DNA of 64,000 bases. Origin: Strix aluco (taxonomy: Eukaryota; Chordata; Aves; Strigiformes; Strigidae). A program made the position numbers and the translations under genes. Under the pieces are notes generated by a model, which was given only the letters and a program-made list of their open reading frames with translations, did not search any database and had not been told where the DNA came from. Numbering within the stretch: the stretch's first letter is position 1; the number at the start of each line of letters is the position of its first letter. This document shows positions 55,741 through 64,000 of this stretch, piece by piece. Where the stretch lies: assembly GCF_031877795.1 (NCBI RefSeq), contig NC_133958.1, positions 5,332,001 through 5,396,000 on the forward strand, in the 5' to 3' direction.

Positions 55741-56118
55741 GACATTTTCTCAGAGAAGCTTATCGAGGTTTCCTAGATGCAGAATGGATGAATTTGGCCA
55801 CTTGCCATATTGCCTCAGCAAAGATAACTATGTTGGAGGTTCTAGCTGAGAATGCAAGTTGGAAGGAACACTTAGATATTTAATTGCCTTTTAGCAAGAC
55901 ATCAGCCAGAACAGTCTCAACAGACATGCTCCTCTGAAATGCAAGTGCCTGTGTTTATTTTTTTAAACAATTAAATGACATCTCTGTAAGCCAGTTATGG
56001 ATGATCTCCTTTAAAGGTTAATTGAATATTCCTCGCAACTTTGATGTACATTTCTCTTTTGAGAGAATTGCTCTAGTTGGCAGCCAGGCATTAAAGGGGT
56101 GGTTTTCACAACGGGCCA
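55741..56118. promoter_or_regulatory. AT-rich candidate enhancer
   Basis: Contains GCAAAGATAACTATG, TAGATATTTAATTGCC, TTTAAACAATTAAATGAC, the 10-base palindrome CCTTTAAAGG (56008-56017), GGTTAATTGAATATTCC and TTCTCTTTTGAGAGAATTGC. No open frame spans it. Inferred conserved element. Confidence 0.38.
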
Positions 56119-56125
56119 AGTTTGG

Positions 56126-56149
56126 AAAAAAAAAAAAAAAAAAAAAAAA
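56126..56149 (+). repeat. Poly-A run (24 A)
   Basis: The longest A-run in the window, preceded by CAAGTTTGG and followed by GGAGGAGG. No retrogene body recognised upstream. Confidence 0.9.
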
Positions 56150-58255
56150 GGAGGAGGAAAATCGGAAGTGAGAACTGAATTTGCCTTTTTTTCTTCTGCG
56201 GCTGCTGCACTGAAACCTGGTTGAGCAGAGCAGGGATAGGGACATGTATCACTCTGGAAAGCAAGAGAGGGAGTTGAAGGATGAGAAGACAGCGGCGGCG
56301 CAGCAGATGCTTTTCACAGCAAGGACTGAGGTTGGCTCTTCATCAACAGGCAGAAGTTGCCTTTCTCAGCTCCCGCTTGGCTGAGCATCATGCAGGGTAC
56401 AAAAATACCCAGCATTTAGACAAACCACAGCATAACTGGTATCACAAACAAGGAAGGACAGCACAGAAATAATGCACAGCTTAGTTTTGGAGCTCAGGTG
56501 TTGTGAAGTCAAGCACAGACTTGACACGGAGAAGTTCAGTTTGCTGGAAGATCTTTAGGTCCTACCTCAAGAGGAATTCTTCCTCTGATGCTCACAGCCT
56601 TCCTTACTGCTAAGGACAGAGATTGAGGGTTTTCAGCTGCTGCCAGGGTCAGTTATTCCCCCTCCTGTTTCTCAGGGAAGCAGCTGAAGCTTCCCACTGC
56701 AGCAGGCAGTTTCCAGCCCATGACTTCAGGAGTATGTCCGAAGACGACCAGCCCTATCTCAGCCCCTGGCTGCTCCTGTCCTGAGCTATCTGGCCGTCAC
56801 CAGTGAGAAAAGAGCCAGGGAGAGCAGACGGTGGGTCCCTGCGCCCTGACAGTGCTCATGTTGCACATGAACCCAACAAGGCTGAGAGAGAAGCAGCGCA
56901 GATTTGTTTTATACCAAGACACACCAAGGAGGTGCCAAAAGGCAGGTGAAGGACTGGAGAGGAGACCCAGCTGCGCCTCCTGAGCACTTACATGGGAAGG
57001 TGGGCCAGGAGGCAACATGGGCCGTGCTCCTGCTGCTTTTCAACGGCTTGGGAGAGGAGGAGAGACAATAAAAGGCAAGAAGATTGCAAACAGAGCCCTG
57101 TCTCCATGGCAGCCTGCAGCTCCACTTCTAAATTTTCCCCGTACATGAAGAGGATGCTTCTCCCCTGTGTGCTCTTGGGGGAGTTTTGCAGCAGAAAGAG
57201 CCTTAGTGCAGGTATTTCCTGGTGGCTGCCAAGGGACTGGCTTGTGGAAGAGATCCTTGGTGCTACCACGTTGTCATAACCCGGGGGAAACGGGCTCACT
57301 GTCCCTCATTACTGTTTTATCCCTAATTAGGGGGACAGAGGAAGACGCGTGCAAAGCCTGTGGAAGCGGAAAGTTGGGAGGAAAAGTATTTAGGGCTCAT
57401 CTCAAGTTACATGAAGTTCTTGCTATTTTTAGCTGGACAGGCGAGCCCTTTCCATCAGTTAGACCCCAGAGACAGGCGTGGGAGACGTGTAGGACACCAA
57501 ACCTCACCGGTCTGGCGCTGACAGGGGCTGCGGCGATGCCGATTCGCACCAGGCACAGACCTCGCCCCATCGGAGGAATTAAAGGACGACACCTCTGCGA
57601 CTTCCCAACCACACTCAGAGGCACCTGCAAGATGTTCGGAGGCACTGAGCTGCCTAGCACAAGCCAGTCCCTCGCAACCAGCGTTTTTGGATCCCCCCCC
57701 CCCATGCTCACACCCTGGCAGATTGTGTTTTACAGGGTCGGAAATAGATGCGCGAGAAGGGGCCTCGCAGATCCCAAGTGAAAGCCATGCTCAGCTGTCA
57801 CCCACCTCGGCACCAGCTGCCAGCCCCAGACGGTTCCCAAAATAACTAACCCGTGGTGGAGGGGATGCGAGGGCCCCCTCGCCCTCCTCCGAGGGAAGCG
57901 GTGGTCGTTTTGTGCCCGCCAGCCTCGCGGGGACGAGCCACCATGGATGGTACCTTCTGCAAGGTCCTCCCTGGGTACAAGACCCCCTCGTCTCCCTGAC
58001 AGCATCCCCAGGCTGTCAAAACCCCTCCCCAAAACTTGCCCCGTTAACAGAGGGATCCTGCGAGCAGCCGGCGGAGACCAAGCGGGTGCTGGTGACCCGG
58101 GTGTCGGGGCACGGTGGGGTCTCGGCTCTTTCCTGTGGAGCGATGGTGCCGGTCGCGGGAGGGGGGTGAATTTGCCAGTCTGGAGGTGGTGGTCGTCCCC
58201 CGGTGCTGGCGTGGCCGTTCCGACGTGCCCACCACAGCCCCGGCGAGTCCGCAAA
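56150..58255. other. Non-coding stretch, no supported gene
   Basis: Includes a C11 run at 57693-57703. A plus-strand frame of 204 codons (57167-57781) starts at a non-ATG codon and is overlapped by antisense frames; no domain seen. Confidence 0.45.
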
Positions 58256-58400
58256 CCTGCCAGAGACATAAGCAAAGACCAGAGAATTTCTGAGTTCCCA
58301 ATTAGCACAGCTTTAATTGCAGTATTAGTTGCTCATTAGTGGGAAAAGCCAGATGCTGTTAGGAATTAGGTAAAGCTGAAAAGATCTTTCTCTCCACCCC
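58256..58400. promoter_or_regulatory. Candidate enhancer, homeodomain cluster
   Basis: CCCAATTAGCAC, CTTTAATTGC, GTATTAGTTG, CTCATTAGTGG and GGAATTAGG follow each other within about 90 bases (58298-58370), so five TAAT/ATTA cores. The spacing and sharp boundaries suggest a functional element; activity is inferred. Confidence 0.38.
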
Positions 58401-59570
58401 AGGAATATTTAACTATGTCTCATACAAGCATTTCCTTTGTACCGGGAGCATGACTGATATGACTCGTGTGGGTGCTGTGCTCGGCTGTTGAATCACTGAC
58501 GAGCTCCAAAATCCGTCTGACGCGAAGCTGCTGGCAGGAGCGGGGAGGCAGCTGTGAGGAGGTCTGGGCATTGCTGGGTGGCACAGGTGGGGTGTCTTTG
58601 CGTGTGGTCGAGTGAAGGTGCAGAGCCGGCGGGTCCTGGAGTTGTATTTAACCTGAAACAAAGTGATTCTGGGCTCTGGTCTGAGCAGAGAGCTGGGAAC
58701 GTCATGGGTAGGACTGAGGAAAATTATGTTACTTGTGGAAATTTATGGCATCAGGAGCATAAAGAGGAGCTACAGATCAAGCCAAGGTGGTAATAACATG
58801 GGGCAGGGATATTCCCACAATGCCCTGCTGCTGCTGTGCTTTCATCCAGCGAGGGCAGCACATCTTGGGAACAATCCCTCCCCGAGGCCAGGCAGGCACA
58901 GGGACAGGAGGGAGGCCGGGACCGTCTCGAGCCCAGCTCCTGATAACGCTGTTTGGCTTCGCTTGCGTATGAGGCTGTTTAATATGGAGTGCAGCTGCGT
59001 GGGGGAGAGCCGGGGCACGTCAGCACCAGAAATCCCTCGGTGCTCTGTGTACAGAAAACACGGGCTGGCTCTGTAAACAGCCGTGGCTCGCCCTGTCAGC
59101 ACGGGCCAGCCAGGGAGCATCAGCATCCCGGCACAGCCTTCCCGAACCAACACCACCTCATCGCTGACCGCTGGCCGGGCTGGCAGCACGGAGCAGGTTA
59201 AGCAGGTGATGGTTTTTCCTCTGTCAATGCATCATTCGGTGACCTGCCGAGCCCAGGGATGGGTTATGCTGCCCCAGCCCAGCCCTCTCCCAGCAGCTCA
59301 CTCTGCTCATCTCCCAACCTTCCCACAGGCTGCCAGAGCAAACGCCAGCTTTTCCTGGGAATAAATGGCTGCTGGCTGAGGTTGCAGCCTTTCAGCCACC
59401 AACAACAAGGTTTGTCTCATTTTAAGTCCCTCTCAGGCTAGGGAGACAGAAACAATAATGCATCATGTTTTCTAGCCCACGTATTTGCTGGTGCCATTAG
59501 TTTGTGCTCAGGCTAACTGTCCAGTAAGCATTTGCTGGAGAGAAAGCACGAGGCTCTGCAGAAACGCAGA
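58401..59570. other. Non-coding stretch, nothing distinctive
   Basis: Mixed DNA with short overlapping frames. No repeat or gene recognised. Confidence 0.45.
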
Positions 59571-59625
59571 CATTGAAAGTCATGGGACTTTGCTGACTTA
59601 CACCAATTTTCTGTGGGTTGAGCAA
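59571..59625. repeat. Eroded ancient amniote repeat (family unnamed)
   Basis: TTGAAAGTCATGGGACTTTG followed by CTGACTTACACCAATTTTC follows the wording TTGAAGTCAATGGAGTT then GATTTACACCAG of the old repeat suspected at 7062-7150. Pattern-based assignment. Confidence 0.38.
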
Positions 59626-60395
59626 TCATCCCCAGGCAGGGGCAGGAGCCTCTCCCTGCTCAGCCAGGGCTCCCGCCCAGGGAAATGCTGTCGTCTCCCC
59701 ACGGAGGGACCAGACAGCACGGGAGTAGGCACAGCACAGCGGGTGTTGAGCCGATACCCTCGAAAGCTCGTTCTGCCAATATGATTCATTGTTAATTTGA
59801 GAAATTCCTCTTATTCTAGTACTGGCTTCCCCAAACACAGCCCAAGCCAGTCGCCTCAGTGTCGCCTACATCACCACACAGATGATTTCGCCCTGCTCTC
59901 CCATTAAAGCCACTTGTTGACTCATCCCCGGTCAGGATTGGTGCCTCGATTGCTTGATGGATAGAAGAGTTGTACACAGCTCCTTCAAGCTCTTTCCAAA
60001 GCTGATGCTGCATTCAGCATTGATCTCTGGCTTTTCCATCAAGGCTAGCGGGAAGGAGGGCGGTGTAAGTGACCTTGACCTGAGCCGCTAACCTGGTGCG
60101 AAGAGGCAGCGCTCGGTGCTGCCAAGGGGTTTAAAAACGGCCACAGATCGCCTTTTGTTGTTTTTTTCCCTATTGAGCAATTGCACCTTCACGTCCAGGG
60201 CCTGCAGCAGGATCACCAGTCGCGGCGTAAGAGCCCAGCTGCCAGAGGACACTGGCAGAGACACGGCACAGGCTACGACTGCTGCGCTGGCATGGAGCCC
60301 ACCCAGATCCCTGCCAACGCCACTGCTGGCTCCTCTAACAAGCACCAGGCAGTGGGTGTGAATTCTCTCAGTGTTCATTGAAATAACATTAAGTG
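59626..60395. other. Non-coding stretch, weak motifs
   Basis: GATTCATTGTTAATTTGAG near 59782-59800 joins a SOX-like CATTGTT to a TAATTTG string, a partial SOX-POU layout. Nothing else stands out. Confidence 0.4.
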
Positions 60396-60740
60396 TGATG
60401 GACTCCTGGGCTATTAGAGTGGATGTAACATGTAATTGAGGCTGGTTATTCTTCATCTGGAGTGTCCCCCTTCACTAATGGCAAATCAGGGCAGAACACA
60501 TGGTGTGCGCTTTGTGAATCCCGGGCTCAATTCACTCCCTGCCTCCGATCAAAATGATCCCAATGAATGTCAATGAATGAGTGGGGGACAATGAATTAGA
60601 GTGAATGAAAGCCTTGTAATGGGGCCCTTCGCCGGCACCGAGCCACAATTGAGCACCACAAGGACGGCGTCTGCCTGGGCGGTGTTTGAATTCATCCCCA
60701 TTAGCACGATTAGGGTGAAGATTACAGGGTGGGGGCAAGG
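60396..60740. promoter_or_regulatory. Candidate enhancer with repeated CAATGAAT
   Basis: CAATGAATG at 60561-60569 and 60571-60579, CAATGAATT at 60589-60597 and GTGAATGAA at 60601-60609 form a cluster. Around them lie ATTAAGTGTG (NKX2-like), TGTAATTGAGG, CACTAATGG, CTTGTAATGGGG, CACAATTGAG, CCCATTAGC and CGATTAGGG. No coding frame is supported. Strong compositional candidate for a conserved element. Confidence 0.42.
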
Positions 60741-63125
60741 TCGGCTCCGCTGATGGGGCTCTCCAAGCCCTATTGCTGCCATTTCTTTGGAGACCAAAAT
60801 GAGCATGTTTCGGAGAGCCTGGCCCCAGCTGGGCAGGGGGAGAGCGGGCTGAGCTCGCCAGTCTGAGCAGAGACAGGCAGATGCTCACACAGCCCAGGGT
60901 GGGTCTGGCTCATCAGCCTGGTGTTTGTTAGCTGGGAGGGTTGGCGGGTCGAGAAATCAGAACCCGGCTTTGATTGCCGATCCCAAAGGCAGCTCAGGGG
61001 GATTGCTGCACTCCAAGTTTTGGATGAAGACATTCTCTTAATTAAAACATAAGTCAGATGCTCCAGGTAGCACATGCATGGCTTTTCACCACGGAAATGC
61101 CCACATTTTCCCCTGGGGCCACATTCCCGGTGTCTCAAAGACCCAGATCACTGAGTAAAACAGGGGTACATCACCCGGCAGCGATCGAGGGAAAGAGGGA
61201 GGCTGCTCCTGCATCCAGGCTCTTGGCAGCTGGTGCTGCTTCTGTATTATCTCTGCATCTCCCAACAAACACCCAAATGTGTGGGTGCATCTGCACAGAA
61301 ATGATGAATAATAATTCAAGAGGGAAAAAGAGTAGGCGAGAGAGTGCAGGGGAGAAGGAAGCTTTCGCATACTGAGGGGAGAAGAACTGGATCAGCAGGG
61401 AGGGAGTAACACTGCGAAGCCTGGAAGGAAAAGAAGGCTCTTAGGAAGGTGACCTGTCTGGGGAAGGCAGAGAGAAAGCTACTGCCTGTGAAAACTCAAC
61501 AAGGAAGAGGGAAAAGCTTCAAAGAAACTGTGCTACAAAGAGATAAGATTAAATTCCTGCAGCCCATTCAGAAAGGAGGCGATGGGGAGAGCCGCTCTCC
61601 CACGTGCGATTGCAGGGTAGGCATGACTGCAATGAATGTGGGATGCCATTCATTTTTTTCCCCTCTGTATCTGCAAAAATAAGAGTGGGTGCATCCACGC
61701 GTTCAGCCCCTGATCCTGTGGGTTTGGCCCACGCTGCAGGACAGTTTATTTATTGAGGGTCCATCCCATGGGCGATCAGCGCTGGATCCCCGCGCCTCCC
61801 GCCTCACCACTCCACCACAGTGGGTTTTTGTGAACAGCCCCGCGAAGGGTCATGGAGCGCAGGCACTGCCCCTCGGCACGGCGTCACCCCGGGGGTCTGA
61901 CCGACACGGGGCTCGTGCCGTCGCCCCGGCCCCCTCCCCACCACGGCGCAGACAAAAGAGCTCTGAAGGGCTCATTTGCCGGAGGCGGCAGAGCGAGAGG
62001 GAAAGGCTTGTGTCTTTTCTGGCTTTCTGTCCTCATTAATTGGTGAGTATCAGGGCAAATCATGTTTCAGAGCAATCACATTGAGCACGGAGAGCCAGGC
62101 AAGGCCAGGAGCTGAGCTGGGGAGGGGGGGCTGCAGCTTTTGGCTTCAGGGACAGAGACAGGCCGATACGGTGGCATCGCCATCGCACGCTGGCAGCACA
62201 CACGGACCCCAAGCCCCTTCCTCACTTCGCAACATGGCTAACCTCACTGAACTGTGGCTGTTGCCAAGCACGCAAAAACCCTTAAAATATACATATATAC
62301 ACATGCCTCTAAATATATACACATGTACATAATGACTAGTCTTTGTTTGGCTCAGCAAACAGACCTGGCTCCCTGTAGAGTCAGATTTAACCTAGGGGAA
62401 GATGCAAGCGTGTGCCACAGAGGATGAGCAAGGAAGGGGGACAAGTCTGGTCCTCTCTTTTTTGCCTCGAAGCTGGAGCAGAAGCCCGTGCCCTCTGCTC
62501 GCTTGGTGTGCTCCCAGCTGTGCTGTCTCCAGAGCCTTTCTCTTTCCACTAATGCTGTGCGTGAATGCCAACTCCTCCACGGCTTTCAAAGTGTTCATTT
62601 TTAAATCAAAAGAGGGAAGAAGGAGAAAAAGACATGCCCAACCCTCTCAGGCATGTGTAGGAGGGCTGGGATTGATTGAAACGCCTCCTGCCAAGAGGCT
62701 GCACAGTCCCACCTCTCCCTCCCCACATTTCTCCTGTCTCCTGCAGGCACCCCAAAAATCCAAGGGTGCATCTATCCAAGGGTGCTCTGGCCACGGCGAC
62801 AGCAAGCCCGGCATCCCCGGGGCAGTGGGTCCCTGCACCCTGTGCTGCTCCGCGGTTTAAGGTGCCAAACCTCCCTGATGCCTCTGCCATAGGTGTGTGT
62901 AAATACAGCGGCTGCTTTCCCCCAGCTTGCTCGCACATGTTGAACGCTGCTTCCGAGATGCTGTCGCCGTAGTTGGCAGCTTTGCTGCTGTGACACTGCC
63001 TTTCCCCTTCTGCAGGCGCATACACACAAGCCTGGTGTCGGGAACACACGCTGGCAGAGCAGCCTCCTGTGCCAATTATCCTGTTCCCCGCAGCGATTCC
63101 TCCCCCTCTGTGCCCATTACGCCTC
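60741..63125. other. Non-coding stretch with small structures
   Basis: TCTTAATTAAAAC near 61036. Inverted repeat AATGAATG/CATTCATT at 61631-61654 (8-base spacer). Degenerate TA/CA-rich simple sequence at about 62284-62335. Otherwise mixed DNA without gene features. Confidence 0.45.
62284..62335 (+). repeat. Degenerate TA/CA-rich simple repeat
   Basis: Alternating TA and CA dinucleotides with interruptions (ACATATATACACATG, ATATATACACATGTACAT). Confidence 0.65.
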
Positions 63126-63310
63126 TTACGCTGTAAAAATGAATGAAGCCAAAGTCATCGATCACTTTTGGCATATCGGCATCCAGGCAGCAGCTCAGAT
63201 CTTGGTTCTTACTTACTTCTCTTAATCTACCAAAAATGGATTTAGGGATTAAAGCGGATATTCTGTCTTTCTGGGACTTTTCTTTGACACTTAATCAATC
63301 TGGGTCCTCA
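63126..63310. promoter_or_regulatory. Candidate regulatory block
   Basis: Contains TCATCGATCAC, CTTACTTACTTC, CTTAATCTACC, GGGATTAAAGC and CACTTAATCAATC. TTAATCAATC resembles a PBX-HOX string. A plus-strand frame crosses it without protein features. Regulatory role inferred. Confidence 0.33.
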
Positions 63311-64000
63311 GGGCACAGAGAAAAAGCAAACATAAAGCTGAGGGATGAGCGCAGGTTGGTGTTAGCCTGTTCAGGATGCAGAGGAGCCTGCGCCGGAGCA
63401 GGAGTAAGGCAGGACATAATGAAAAAAGGGAAAAACATAGGAGCAACTCTCTAGGCCTTGAGGTTGAGGCAGCGAGGATGCCCTGGCACACCGTGCCTGC
63501 ACCCTCCGTCCCCCAACCCTCTCCCGGCAGACCCTGAGCACTCCCCGCTGTTGGGTGATATTTTACCCCCAGGACACCTGCTCGGGCGATGAGAGCCCAG
63601 CGCAGGGCAGCTCCGGAGGAGAGCTGGGCCATGCAGCACCAGTGCTGCTGAGGGTGGAAGCTTTGAGCTGTTCTGCACACAGCAGAGAGCAGAACCGTTT
63701 CCAATCTCATCATCCTGTGCAACCGGGATTTATCTCATTTTGATTATGCGCTAACTTCTGCCTACGAGCGGCTCTTCCCCCTTCTCCCCACCTCACCCTT
63801 TAATTATCCAAATGGAAGGTGCATCTCCATTATAGCCCTGACACAGGAGCCAAGCGTCACAAAGGCCACCAAGAGCCGAGATTTTTTCTTCCCCCCCACC
63901 ATAGCAAAGACAATTAATGCACAGCCCCACATACCTCTGAACGGCAATCACAATACTCAGCACACATGTAATGCCTCTCGTCTTCTTAAGTGCTGCACAG
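63311..64000. other. Non-coding stretch to window end
   Basis: GC-rich then mixed DNA. GACAATTAATGCAC at 63910-63923 is a lone homeodomain-type string. No gene recognised. Confidence 0.45.

Noticed and set aside
57167..57781. 204-codon plus-strand frame
   Set aside because: Non-ATG start, antisense frames open too, no domain or repeated structure.
61631..61654. AATGAATG/CATTCATT hairpin with 8-base loop
   Set aside because: 8-base arms at such distance occur by chance many times in a window this size; no microRNA-like long stem.
1..64000. CRISPR arrays, tRNA/rRNA genes, bacterial operons, endogenous viral genes
   Set aside because: No regularly spaced direct repeats, no tRNA-type cloverleaf strings with A and B boxes that I could recognise, no operon-like gene packing, and no recognisable viral frames or long terminal repeats.

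Overview
This is a stretch of vertebrate nuclear DNA, most likely from a bird. The clearest marker is one CR1 LINE 3' end (about 21336-21813), the characteristic avian retrotransposon. Interspersed repeats are otherwise very sparse. I recognise no L1 or Alu-type element, only eroded MIR/L3-type fragments. Base composition swings between AT-rich islands and GC-rich stretches. A turtle or crocodilian source is possible but would normally carry more repeats.

I find no protein-coding gene that I can defend. The open frames are short or lie in GC-rich, stop-poor DNA. Many begin at codons other than ATG, and several strands and frames are open together. None shows a protein domain I recognise. I see no tRNA, rRNA, recognisable microRNA, CRISPR array, endogenous virus or bacterial-style operon. 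The window reads as an intergenic gene desert or the inside of a very large intron.

What fills it is a series of AT-rich blocks of about 150-550 bases embedded in GC-richer DNA. Many are dense in homeodomain cores (TAATTA, ATTAAT), octamers (ATGCAAAT), PBX-HOX-like sites (ATCAATCA), forkhead and other developmental factor motifs. The best blocks are near 2986-3262, 5490-6015, 9481-9925, 14076-14335, 15206-15500, 17106-17330, 19591-19870, 23396-23960, 24421-24780, 30846-31200, 31526-31990, 35941-36310, 37201-37460, 37961-38150, 47471-47920, 55741-56118, 58256-58400, 60396-60740 and 63126-63310. They look like conserved non-coding elements (candidate enhancers) of a developmental regulator. Conservation cannot be tested from one sequence, so this is inference.

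The right part holds one strong CpG island (core about 50990-51780, shore to about 52660) with GC boxes, a (CTC)12/(CCG) run and good splice-donor-like sites. It is the best candidate promoter and first exon, of a long non-coding RNA or of a gene whose other exons lie outside the window. Three CTCF-like sites lie near 12.7, 30.0 and 55.5 kb.

The most unusual structural item is a nested inverted repeat at 41846-42020, which looks like a very old DNA-transposon remnant. The most specific regulatory item is a near-perfect POU-dimer (MORE-type) palindrome at 5775-5786. I found no convincing new biological system; the value of the window lies in its regulatory and fossil-repeat content.
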